14,459 nucleotides of DNA from Succinivibrionaceae bacterium UBA3769 (GTDB taxonomy: Bacteria; Pseudomonadota; Gammaproteobacteria; Enterobacterales; Succinivibrionaceae): NCBI GenBank assembly GCA_002372325.1, contig DFFT01000097.1, forward strand, positions 1 to 14,459, written 5' to 3'. Positions 1 through 6,740 of the stretch are shown one piece after another; positions within the stretch are counted from its first letter, which is position 1, and each line of letters starts with the position of its first letter. The notes beneath the pieces were generated by a model. It had not been told where the DNA came from. It was given only the letters and a program-made list of their open reading frames with translations, and ran no database searches. A program made the position numbers and the translations under genes.

Positions 1-68
1 CAAAGGTAATCACGGATAACTTTTTCCCGGCGCAATCCTGCAGGAAGGGCGGCTTTGTTATGGCGTAA
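1..68 (+). pseudogene. Tail of an earlier tandem-array unit, cut by the window edge
   Basis: From position 8 this stretch matches 581-667, the end of the PDT-remnant reading frame of unit 1. Both begin AATCACGGATAACTTT and continue through a shared CCGGCGCAATCCTGC and GGGCGGCTTTGTTATG. Read in the same frame it gives ITDNF and then diverges after a one-base difference near position 25. It stops at TAA 66-68, whereas the later copy runs on to a TGA overlapping the next start codon. It is therefore probably the decayed 3' end of a preceding copy, which implies at least three units in the array. Nothing upstream can be seen. Confidence 0.5.
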
Positions 69-580
69 GCGAGGGACTCTTTAAGCTTATGAGACTGACT
101 TTGGAGTTAATTTCCGAACTCTATTCCCGTGCCGGAATTTCCCATCCGGAAAAGTATCATGATGCCACGATTTCCGGGAGCGGCTTAACCATGGCTATCC
201 AGTTCCGCTTCAAACGGGAAACAAGACTGCGGCTGTTCGTGACGGCAGGAGAGCTTACCACAAAAAATCTCCGGCAGATTACCGAGTATTATCTGGAGCA
301 TTTCTGGGGGAAGCCTGATACGGAATACAGCTCCCTTCTTATTGCCCATATTTTTGCCATGCTGGTTGAAGACTACATTAAGACCTGCGAAACAGAACAG
401 CAGGAAGAACCGGATAAAGACATCATCAGGGATCCCGGGCCGGAATCCGGCGCTCCCCCGGGGCGAGAACGCCAGCGCCGTAATTCCGGCGGGAAAAGCT
501 CCGGGCGCGCCGATAACCCCCAATGTCAGCCTGCTTATGAAGATTCCGGATGCGGCCGTCAGAAGAAACGGCGGCAGGGC
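8..580 (+). repeat. Tandem array unit 1, about 573 bp
   Basis: The sequence at 8 restarts at 581, and the small gene at 89 restarts at 668. Long blocks are near-identical between the units, for example the TATTCCCG(T/C)GCCGGAATTTCC stretch after each start and the region encoding TEYYLEHFWG. The unit holds a leader of about 80 bp, the small gene, and a short fragment of a PDT gene. The copies differ by small indels in the leader (573 bp offset at the left, 579 bp at the start codons), so this is an old duplication and not an assembly artefact of identical repeats. Confidence 0.8.
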
Positions 581-592
581 AATCACGGATAA
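89..592 (+). CDS. Small protein of unknown function, array copy 1, with read-through tail
   Basis: I do not recognise this family. Residues 1-108 align without gaps to the product of 668-1000 (about 73% identical by eye). They look like a compact soluble alpha/beta domain with no signal peptide or membrane segment. Shared blocks are ELISELYSRAGISH (6-19), GLTMAIQFRF (32-41) and TEYYLEHFWG onwards (65-108). Residues 42-64 are almost unrelated between the copies. Residues 109-167 have no counterpart in copy 2: they are Gly/Arg/Pro-rich and are read out of frame from a fragment of a PDT gene. They therefore look like an accidental extension after a deletion removed the original stop. The ribosome binding site is weak (GAGGGA at 71-76, 12 bases from the ATG). 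Expression is uncertain. The start matches copy 2. Confidence 0.6.
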   Translation: MRLTLELISELYSRAGISHPEKYHDATISGSGLTMAIQFRFKRETRLRLFVTAGELTTKNLRQITEYYLEHFWGKPDTEYSSLLIAHIFAMLVEDYIKTCETEQQEEPDKDIIRDPGPESGAPPGRERQRRNSGGKSSGRADNPQCQPAYEDSGCGRQKKRRQGNHG

Positions 593-671
593 CTTTATTT
601 CCGGCGCAATCCTGCCGGACGGGCGGCTTTGTTATGACGCAAGCAGGAAGGGGAGGCTCTTAAACTCATGA
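450..671 (+). pseudogene. Remnant of a prephenate-dehydratase-like gene
   Basis: In the frame starting at 450 the translation begins ALPRGENASAVIPAGKAPGA and continues through VSLLMKIPDAAV. It aligns over about 37 residues (roughly half identical) with residues 104-139 of the intact PDT lipoprotein downstream, ALLRGEVSYAVIPAENTLGG through VTLLMNTPDIAI. The nucleotide match is stronger in places, for example GCCGTAAT(C/T)CCGGCGG. Upstream and downstream PDT domains are missing, and the catalytic Glu-Asn pair has become Gly-Lys, so it cannot be an active enzyme. The frame runs open to TGA 669-671, which overlaps the ATG of the next small gene (ATGA at 668-671). That junction suggests the gene order was once translationally coupled. 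The aligned part is 450-557. The remainder (AITDNFISGAILPDG...) is shared with the left edge of the window but not clearly with the intact gene. Confidence 0.65.
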
Positions 672-1000
672 GATTCGATATGGAGTTAATTTCAGAACTC
701 TATTCCCGCGCCGGAATTTCCCATCTGGATAAGTATCATGACGCCTGTATTTCCCGGGGCGGCTTAACCATGGCAATCCAGTTCCGTTTTGATAACTATG
801 ACAAAATAGCGCTGATCGTTATGGCCGGGACGGAAAGAATCAGAAACAGAATTCAGGTTACCGAGTATTATCTGGAGCATTTCTGGGGGCAGTCTGATAC
901 AGAATACAGCTCCCTTCTGATTGCCCATATTTTTGCCATGCTGGTTGAGGACTACTTTAAGACATGCGAGACAGAACAGCAGGAAGAACCCCAAAGCTGA
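581..1000 (+). repeat. Tandem array unit 2, the part homologous to unit 1 through the small gene
   Basis: This second copy begins with the same AATCACGGATAACTTT block and carries the second small gene (668-1000). The unit continues into the intact PDT gene to about 2025. Beyond the small gene, the homology to unit 1 is limited to an internal PDT segment, which sits at about 1270-1376 here and 450-557 in unit 1. Unit 1 has therefore lost both ends of its PDT gene. Confidence 0.8.
668..1000 (+). CDS. Small protein of unknown function, array copy 2
   Basis: This is a 110-residue, probably cytoplasmic protein with no recognised family, signal peptide or membrane segment. It is acidic at its C terminus (CETEQQEEPQS). 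It is the intact paralogue of the gene at 89. The ends are conserved (residues 1-41 and 65-108, about 85% identical) and the centre is strongly diverged (residues 42-64, 6 of 23 identical). A purine-rich ribosome binding site, GGGAGG at 651-656, lies 11 bases before the ATG. Its start overlaps the stop of the upstream PDT remnant (ATGA), and its end overlaps the beginning of the PDT lipoprotein gene. It is therefore very likely co-translated with that gene. A partner or regulatory role for the PDT protein is an inference from this linkage only. Confidence 0.8.
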   Translation: MRFDMELISELYSRAGISHLDKYHDACISRGGLTMAIQFRFDNYDKIALIVMAGTERIRNRIQVTEYYLEHFWGQSDTEYSSLLIAHIFAMLVEDYFKTCETEQQEEPQS

Positions 1001-2025
1001 AGGGAGCCTCGGGGATCAGGAACCGGAGCCGGAATCCGCTGCCTCTTCCGGCGGCAGCGCTTTTGGCCGGACTTATGGCTCTGGCTCTTTCCGGCTGCGC
1101 CGGCACTCCTGCCGCCCCCGCCGGAGATGAGTTTTTCGCGCCCGGTTTAGCCGGATCCGGCAGGGCGGGTTACCTCGGCCCCCGGGGTACCTATTCCCAG
1201 GAGGCCTGCCATGCTCTTTTCAGAAAGGAGGAACGCTGCGCGCCGTATCCCGGAGTCCGGGAGGCCGCGGAGGCTCTCCTCCGGGGTGAGGTCTCCTACG
1301 CCGTAATCCCGGCGGAAAACACTCTCGGAGGCCCGACCTCTTATGTCACCCTGCTTATGAACACTCCTGACATTGCCATTGCCGGGGCCGCGGAACTTCC
1401 CATAACTCAGCACCTTCTGACGCTTCCGGGAACATCTCTTTCCGCTGTTAAACGGGTTTACTCCCACAAACAGGGGCTCGTCCAGAGCGAGTCCTGGCTC
1501 AAGCAGCATCTTCCGGAGGCCGAGCTTACGGAGGTAGCCAGCACTGCCGCCGGGGCGGAAAAAATTCTTAAAAATCACGAAAAGGACAGCGCCGCCATTG
1601 CCTCCGCCGGAGCCGCCGCGGTTTACGGTCTTCGCATCGCCGCCGCGGGGATTCAGGGCAATGACCGCAATAAAACCCGTTTTTATGCTCTGACCCGGAA
1701 GACCGGCGTTACTCCCCCGGAAACTCCCGCTAAAGCGCCCGGGGACGGCAAGGCAGAACTCAGGCATTTTTTTACCGGGTCTGGAAATATCAGAGATCTT
1801 CCGGCCTTAATGAGCGCTATGAGAGAGTCCGGTCTTACTCTCATCGCCTTTTATCAGGAGCCCTTAAAAACGGATCTCGGCTCGTACCGCTTTTTTATGG
1901 AATGCTCCGGCCCCTTCAGAAGCTATCAGAGACTTGCCGAACAGAGTCCCGTTCCCCTGAGTTACCTGGGATCCTTTGATCCGGCGGCGCTCCGGAGATC
2001 ATCTCCGGATACTGCTCCTTTATGA
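964..2025 (+). CDS. Lipoprotein prephenate dehydratase with ACT-like domain
   Basis: Prephenate dehydratase converts prephenate to phenylpyruvate, the last step before phenylalanine transamination. The N terminus is a lipoprotein signal: basic (RNRSR, 19-23), hydrophobic (PAAALLAGLMALAL) and a lipobox LSGC with Cys45. The mature protein should therefore be anchored outside the inner membrane. The PDT domain (69-243) has GYLGPRGTYSQEA, YAVIPAENTLGG (112-123), LPITQHLL, YSHKQGLVQ (166-174), STAAGAEK, AAIASAGAA and NKTRF (236-240). Positions known to matter in E. coli PheA are all present: Glu118, Asn119, Ser167, Gln174 and Thr238 of TRF. An ACT-like domain follows (265-330), but the usual GAL(V) and ESRP phenylalanine-binding motifs read DLPAL and YQEP, so feedback control is probably lost. 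There is no chorismate mutase domain. The start is uncertain: ATG 964 overlaps the upstream gene by 37 bases, while an in-frame CTG at 997 overlaps the upstream TGA, follows AGGAAG (981-986) and would give a tidier 34-residue signal beginning MKGAS. Confidence 0.85.
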   Translation: MRDRTAGRTPKLKGASGIRNRSRNPLPLPAAALLAGLMALALSGCAGTPAAPAGDEFFAPGLAGSGRAGYLGPRGTYSQEACHALFRKEERCAPYPGVREAAEALLRGEVSYAVIPAENTLGGPTSYVTLLMNTPDIAIAGAAELPITQHLLTLPGTSLSAVKRVYSHKQGLVQSESWLKQHLPEAELTEVASTAAGAEKILKNHEKDSAAIASAGAAAVYGLRIAAAGIQGNDRNKTRFYALTRKTGVTPPETPAKAPGDGKAELRHFFTGSGNIRDLPALMSAMRESGLTLIAFYQEPLKTDLGSYRFFMECSGPFRSYQRLAEQSPVPLSYLGSFDPAALRRSSPDTAPL

Positions 2026-2138
2026 CCTCAGGAAGGGCTCGCAAATCCTGCTCCGGTCTTATCGTCTGTCACCCGCAAAAACGTCCTTCCCTTAGATGCG
2101 TCCCGAAAACCAGTCCTCAGGGAATGCCGTGTCAGACA

Positions 2139-2161
2139 TTTTCCGCGCAGCGCGCGGAAAA
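2139..2161. other. Perfect 10-bp hairpin downstream of the PDT gene
   Basis: TTTTCCGCGC (2139-2148) is followed by a three-base loop and GCGCGGAAAA (2152-2161). No run of T follows on either strand, so it is not a standard intrinsic terminator. It lies 114 bases after the PDT stop and could stabilise the 3' end of that transcript or contribute to termination. Confidence 0.5.
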
Positions 2162-2181
2162 CCTCCAAAGCTTCAGGAGAC

Positions 2182-2236
2182 AAAAAAATTCCCCCGGGTT
2201 TGGCAGCGTCATCCGCTTATCCTTTCCCCGGGGGAA
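2182..2236 (-). terminator. Intrinsic terminator of the Ca2+-ATPase gene
   Basis: The arms TTCCCCCGGG (2189-2198) and CCCGGGGGAA (2227-2236) are perfectly complementary over 10 bp with a 28-base loop. On the minus strand the stem is followed by seven T (complement of 2182-2188). It lies about 60 bases past the ATPase stop and faces the right way. It also separates the ATPase from the convergent PDT gene. Confidence 0.75.
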
Positions 2237-2296
2237 CTCTCTTAGAAGCTAAGCTCTGTTAAAGCTTGCATTCATTGCTTCATATGCTCCTCGGCA

Positions 2297-4981
2297 TCAG
2301 ACCTCAGGATCCATGCCAATTGCCTTCGTGATGGCTTTCTTGCACAGATCCACCGGAATAACGGTGGCGGAGAGCAGAAGGATCACTATCCACTGGCTTA
2401 CGGAGAGACCATGACAGTGCATGATGTTGCCGAAAGTCTCGCTGAAGGTGCCGCTCTGAGTCATGATCACCTGAGTAATGGCGATGATGCTCATCACGAT
2501 GAGGAACAGCCGGTTGTCAGCGATATGCTCGCCCAGATTCATGCCGTCGGTACGGGCGTTGAAGGCATTGAACACGGTGCCGAAAATGAAGAAGGTGAAG
2601 AACCCGGTGGCCAGATCCTGAGGATTCGAGAAGCCCAGCATTTCGGCAAAGGACGGAACGTACAAAAGCAGGATACCCAGCAAGCAGATCCAGATAGCGG
2701 CCGTCAGAATAGAGGAGAGCATGTAGCCATTAATAAGCTTGCCCTGACGCTTTCTGGGCTTGGCCTTGAGGTAGCGATCCAGAGCCGGCTCGCCGCCCAG
2801 AGCCAGAGCGGCCAGAGTGTCCATGATCAGGTTGATCCAGAGGATCTGCACGATGTTCAGCGGCACCTCATGACCGGTCAGCGGCATGAACACGGAGATA
2901 AACACCGCAGCCACGTTAACGGTAAGCTGGAACACGATGAATTTCCGGATGCTGTTGAAGATGGTTCTGCCGTAAAGGATGGAGGATCTGATGGAAGCGA
3001 AGTTGTCATCAAGGATAACAATTTCGGAGGCTTCCTTGGCCACCTCGGTGCCGGAACCCATGGCAAAGCCCACGTCGGCCTTCTTGAGGGCCGGGGAGTC
3101 GTTTACGCCGTCTCCGGTCATGCCGGCAACGAGATCCAGACTCTTGGCGGCTTCCACGAGACGGGACTTGTCTTCGGGGAGGGCGCGGGAAATTACCTTA
3201 AGGTTGGGCAGAGCCTTGATAACGTCATCATCGGACATCTGAGAGAGTTCGCCGGAGGTGAGCACGATATCCTTGTCAGAGGTAACAAGACCGGCTTCCT
3301 TGGCAATGGCCACGGCGGTTTCGCGGCGGTCGCCGGTGATCATTACCACGGAAATGCCGGCGGCGGTTACTTCCTTGATGGCATCACGGGCTTCCGGACG
3401 CACATCGTCTCTGATGCCCAGCACGGCGGTAAATACCAGATCGCCGTCCGGAATGGTTTCGCCGTCCGGAGAACGATCAGCGGTTTCTGCCAGGAGGAGC
3501 ACCCGCACGGCCTTTTCAGCGAGACCGTTTAAGAGATCCTTAATGGGAGCGGTGTCGCAGGGAACGCGGTTTCCGCTGGCATCGCAGGCCTGACGGCAGC
3601 GATCCAGGAGCATTTCCGGAGCGCCCTTGATAAGGCAGCGGCCGCTTTCCAGAATGATGCCGGAGAATTTCTTGGAGCTGGAGAAGGGGATTCTCCGGGC
3701 GACCTTTTCCTCAAAGACGTGATCCTTGAGAGAGATGCCGGCTTCCAGGAGAGCGCGGTCGGTGATATTGCCGCCGGTGGCTCTGACCACCTTGTCGGAG
3801 CCGGTGGTGAATACCGCCTGGTTGTTAAGCATCAGGCCTTCAGCGGTCAGCTTCTTATAGGCCTCAGGGAGTTCATCAAGACTCTTATACTCATGGAGCT
3901 GGCCGTCCCAGATGCCGGTAACCACGGGCTTGCCGCGGGTGATGGTGCCGGTCTTGTCGGAGAACAGCATGTTGAGGGAGCCGGCGGTTTCAATGCCGCT
4001 TACCTTGCGGGCCAGCACGTTGCTCTTCAGCATCTTGCCCATGTTGAGCGCGGTTACGATGGCGATCATGAGGGGGAGACCTTCAGGAACGGCCATAACG
4101 ATAATGATTACCGCAAACATGATGGAGTGCAGGATATCGGTCCAGAAGTTGACCGCGCCCTCGGCGGCGCTCCAGGGAGCACTGAAGTAATCGCCCCAGG
4201 GAATGTCCACGCCCATGAAGGCATGCACCATGTAGGCCACCATCACGAGAATGCCGCCGGCATAACCGAAGATGCTGATCTGCTCGGCCAGCTTGCGGAG
4301 CTTGACCTTGAGCGGGGTGTCTCTTTCCACGCCGGAGCTCAGTCCCTCGGCAATGGAACCGTATACGGTCTTGTCGCCCACGCTGGTGATCTTCATAACC
4401 GCTTCGCCGGAGCCCACGCTGGATCCCCGGAATACCAGTCTCGCATCAAAAAGATCCTTGGGATTTTCCGGGAAAGGCTGTTCCGGATTGGCGATCTTGT
4501 GAGCCTCTTCGGATTCGCCGTTCAGCTGGGACTGGTCGGTGTCCACATTGCCGTACAGAAGATAGCCGTCAGCGGGCACCCGGTCGCCGGTCTGGAGGAG
4601 CACCTCGTCCCCCTGCACCAGATCGTCAATGGGAATTTCCTTCACCACGCCGTCGCGGTAGGTCTTGTTGCGGATCTTGGAGGCTTCCTCCTGCAGCTTC
4701 TGGAAGGCGGTATCGTTTTTGTACTCGGACATGGTGGAGATAAAGGCAGCCAGAAGCACGGCAATGAGGATGCCCACTGATTCATACCACTCGGACTGTC
4801 CGAAGAAATAGAAAACTACGTTGATAACCAATGCCACCAGAAGGATTTTTATAATGGGATCGTTAAAGTTCTCCCACAGCATTTCCCAGAACGAGAGGGG
4901 ATGCTTTTCCGAAATGGTGTTTCTGCCGTAACGGGCCCGGGATTCCTGGACCTCCTGTTCCGTCAGACCTTTAAATTGCAT
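2297..4981 (-). CDS. PMCA-type Ca2+-transporting P-type ATPase
   Basis: This is an inner-membrane pump of the P2B class that couples ATP hydrolysis to calcium export. Numbering is from ATG 4981 (894 residues, normal for the family). The actuator loop is LNGES (153-157), with Ca-binding Glu300 in PEGLPL (M4). The phosphorylation motif SDKTGT has Asp342. Nucleotide-binding KGAPE is at 452-456, the TGD hinge at 549-551 and TGDGVNDSP at 622-630. M5 reads FQLTVNVAAVF (684-694), and M6 reads WINLIMDTLAAL with Asn717 and Asp721. The M5/M6 wording is that of plasma-membrane calcium ATPases and not of SERCA. There are about ten membrane segments and no calmodulin-binding tail. The frame is open 75 bases further upstream, but AAGGAG six bases before ATG 4981 and the MQFKGLTEQE beginning fix this start. 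It is a single gene with its own terminator, divergent from the gene at 5404. Confidence 0.95.
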   Translation of the reverse strand: MQFKGLTEQEVQESRARYGRNTISEKHPLSFWEMLWENFNDPIIKILLVALVINVVFYFFGQSEWYESVGILIAVLLAAFISTMSEYKNDTAFQKLQEEASKIRNKTYRDGVVKEIPIDDLVQGDEVLLQTGDRVPADGYLLYGNVDTDQSQLNGESEEAHKIANPEQPFPENPKDLFDARLVFRGSSVGSGEAVMKITSVGDKTVYGSIAEGLSSGVERDTPLKVKLRKLAEQISIFGYAGGILVMVAYMVHAFMGVDIPWGDYFSAPWSAAEGAVNFWTDILHSIMFAVIIIVMAVPEGLPLMIAIVTALNMGKMLKSNVLARKVSGIETAGSLNMLFSDKTGTITRGKPVVTGIWDGQLHEYKSLDELPEAYKKLTAEGLMLNNQAVFTTGSDKVVRATGGNITDRALLEAGISLKDHVFEEKVARRIPFSSSKKFSGIILESGRCLIKGAPEMLLDRCRQACDASGNRVPCDTAPIKDLLNGLAEKAVRVLLLAETADRSPDGETIPDGDLVFTAVLGIRDDVRPEARDAIKEVTAAGISVVMITGDRRETAVAIAKEAGLVTSDKDIVLTSGELSQMSDDDVIKALPNLKVISRALPEDKSRLVEAAKSLDLVAGMTGDGVNDSPALKKADVGFAMGSGTEVAKEASEIVILDDNFASIRSSILYGRTIFNSIRKFIVFQLTVNVAAVFISVFMPLTGHEVPLNIVQILWINLIMDTLAALALGGEPALDRYLKAKPRKRQGKLINGYMLSSILTAAIWICLLGILLLYVPSFAEMLGFSNPQDLATGFFTFFIFGTVFNAFNARTDGMNLGEHIADNRLFLIVMSIIAITQVIMTQSGTFSETFGNIMHCHGLSVSQWIVILLLSATVIPVDLCKKAITKAIGMDPEV

Positions 4982-4986
4982 AGCTG

Positions 4987-4992
4987 ACTCCT
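4987..4992 (-). promoter_or_regulatory. Ribosome binding site that decides the ATPase start
   Basis: The minus strand reads AAGGAG, six bases (TCAGCT), then ATG 4981. The longer upstream start at 5056 has no comparable site and would add a 25-residue stretch (MFPASVHFYS...) not expected in this family. Confidence 0.85.
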
Positions 4993-5343
4993 TAAAAGCC
5001 GTTGCTTGATAACAGGTGAATAAACATGAATAAAAGTGAACAGACGCCGGAAACACTGTGAAAAAAAGACAGTTTTCATAAGCGCAATTTGCAAGGCGTT
5101 ATAACATAAAAACCCGCTGACAGATATGAGTTTCCGTTTTTCAGGTGTGTTTTTGCCGCCGGGGTAGCAGGACAGCAGCAGGATATTCCTCCCGGCCGGC
5201 ATGGCATTTCATTCGGTTTCCGGGAATTATGCGGGGCAGCCCCTGCTTTGCGGGATTTTATGCCGGGTTTAGATGCAGGAGACCGCTCTTTCGGGGATAA
5301 TGGCGGCAGCGCTCCGGATCCGCTGTCAAGGGACAGCTCATTC

Positions 5344-5372
5344 TTGGTTTTATCATCCTTTGTTTTTATTTT
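5344..5372 (+). promoter_or_regulatory. Weak candidate promoter for the gene at 5404
   Basis: TTGGTT (5344-5349) and TATTTT (5367-5372) are separated by 17 bases. This would place the transcript start about 25 bases before the ATG. Both boxes are only partial matches to the sigma-70 consensus (3/6 and 4/6). The call rests on spacing and position. Confidence 0.3.
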
Positions 5373-5403
5373 CCGGCAGCGCCGATACCGGAGGTAACCA
5401 TAC

Positions 5404-6438
5404 ATGAAGATTGGCGAATTGCGAGACCTCCTCAAGACTGCCGACAAGAAGCAGCTTCTGGGGATCATCGACATTGTTTACAAGTCTCTTCCCAAGGATC
5501 GCAAGGAGGATATCGATACCGGCATCACCGATCTCCTGTCTCAGGGCAAGGACAGCAGCAAGAAAGCCGCAAAGCCGGTGAAGCCCAAAAAGACGCTTCC
5601 GGATATGGCCGCTCTCAGAGACCAGATCAGCGCTTTTGTCGATAATGCCCGGGAGGGACTCTATCTGAGACCTAACAGAATCATTTCCAAGGACAGACGG
5701 AGCAAATGGCGCTTTGAGGCGCAGCGCTTCGTGAAGGATCTTAAGCAGTTTGCGCCGGCGGATGAGGATTACCAGAACTCTCTGGATTGTCTCAAGGACA
5801 TCTATCAGGTGCTTACTGAAGGGTGCGGCGTTTATCTTTTCAGATCCGATGATCCCTTTGCGTCCATCGGTATCAATCAGGAAGAGTTTTATGCCATGCT
5901 GTGCGACCGGGTTTTTCTGCCGGAGGTTAAGCCCGATCGCGAAACCCTGGCCGACATGATCGATCTGGCCACCAATGTATCCATTGACAGAACCTCTCTC
6001 CACACCTCCCTTATTCTTTCTTACCTTGACCATCTGCGGGATGACGCCGATCTCCTCAGGCTCTCCGCTGAAATAGTTTCCGATCTTTTGCATGCCCTTC
6101 CTCCCGATGGAGGCCCCAGCTTTTTTATTACCATCGAAAAAAGTCTTGCCAGCAGCAGACTTGCGCATCTCTGCGAGATGCTGCAGGGGCTTTACACCAG
6201 ACTCGGGGAGCTTAAGAAGGGAGCCCGGCTTTTCTTTGATGAATCCGTAAAGCACCGGACGCATTGCAGTGATAAGGAAGTCATTTTCTACTACATGCTG
6301 CAAAATGAGCATTGCTTCGGCGGTGATGACCGGACGTGGACGGAGATTTACGAGGAATTCCGGGACAAGGAGAAAATAAAGCCCCGGGAGAGCCTCGTGA
6401 AGCTTTATAACGAGAAAATGACCGCTTTGGAAGACTGA
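5404..6438 (+). CDS. Conserved-looking protein of unknown function, 344 aa
   Basis: I do not recognise this protein. It has no signal peptide or membrane segment, so it is probably cytoplasmic. Residues 1-48 (MKIGELRDLLKTADKKQLLG...) look like a small helical module. A Lys/Pro-rich linker (KKAAKPVKPKK, 53-63) joins it to a mostly helical body from about 67 to the end. The body is rich in Leu, Asp, Arg and Lys, as in helical-repeat or scaffold proteins. No catalytic motif is visible. GGAGG at 5390-5394, nine bases before the ATG, supports this start. The gene is followed by a strong terminator shared with the convergent flavoprotein gene, so it is monocistronic. Codon use matches its neighbours. 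That it is a real gene is fairly sure, but the role is open. Confidence 0.85.
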   Translation: MKIGELRDLLKTADKKQLLGIIDIVYKSLPKDRKEDIDTGITDLLSQGKDSSKKAAKPVKPKKTLPDMAALRDQISAFVDNAREGLYLRPNRIISKDRRSKWRFEAQRFVKDLKQFAPADEDYQNSLDCLKDIYQVLTEGCGVYLFRSDDPFASIGINQEEFYAMLCDRVFLPEVKPDRETLADMIDLATNVSIDRTSLHTSLILSYLDHLRDDADLLRLSAEIVSDLLHALPPDGGPSFFITIEKSLASSRLAHLCEMLQGLYTRLGELKKGARLFFDESVKHRTHCSDKEVIFYYMLQNEHCFGGDDRTWTEIYEEFRDKEKIKPRESLVKLYNEKMTALED

Positions 6439-6531
6439 GCTTCGGGGGCCGGCGCCACGGCGGCGGATCCGAGAGGGAATCCCGATCTGCCGCCGCTGAT
6501 TCCGTTTCCTTTTCCGCTGCCTCGCAAAATA

Positions 6532-6562
6532 AAAAAGCTGAAGATTTTGTCTTCAGCTTTTT
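6532..6562. terminator. Bidirectional intrinsic terminator between convergent genes
   Basis: A 13-bp perfect stem, AAAAAGCTGAAGA (6532-6544) and TCTTCAGCTTTTT (6550-6562), encloses a five-base loop. The A run on one side and T run on the other let it work on both strands. It serves the gene ending at 6438 (plus) and the flavoprotein gene ending at 6741 (minus). It is the only clear signal in the 302-bp gap. The rest (6563-6740) is AT-richer than the genes and holds nothing I can name. Confidence 0.9.
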
Positions 6563-6740
6563 CTCATTGGGGTCATTTTTTACTGCCGGCTGGCTTGCGC
6601 CTTCAGGCAGTCATATGAGTTATTTATGTCCCGTTCATTCCGTGTTTTCGGTTTCTCACCTGATTTCCGGCTGTTCCGGTGATTCCTGGTATTGCGCAGT
6701 TCTCTTCCGGAAAACGCCTCCTTGTTATTATATATCCTTC

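Larger units (their letters stand above)
4982..5403. other. Divergent intergenic region, 422 bp, no gene
   Basis: It holds the upstream regions of the ATPase gene (minus) and the gene at 5404 (plus). The part next to the ATPase (4982-5110) is AT-rich and should contain its promoter, but no convincing -35/-10 pair stands out. An 11-bp stem with one bulged base pairs 5154-5164 (TGCCGCCGGGG) with 5190-5201 (TCCCGGCCGGCA) across a 25-base loop. A smaller GCTGTC/GACAGC hairpin lies at 5322-5337. Neither has a T run. The minus-strand reading frames across the region are in phase with nothing recognisable. Confidence 0.6.

Noticed and set aside
2022..2252. A 76-codon plus-strand ORF overlapping the end of the PDT gene
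   Set aside because: It runs through a hairpin and the ATPase terminator and has no ribosome binding site or domain.
2411..4780. Long plus-strand ORFs (373 and 353 codons) opposite the ATPase gene
   Set aside because: They lie entirely antisense to a protein with every P-type ATPase motif. Their His/Gly-rich products look like codon-bias shadows, and they have no domain or ribosome binding site.
5353..6312. A 319-codon minus-strand ORF opposite the 5404 gene
   Set aside because: The plus-strand gene has a ribosome binding site, a terminator and sensible composition. The antisense product does not look like a real protein.
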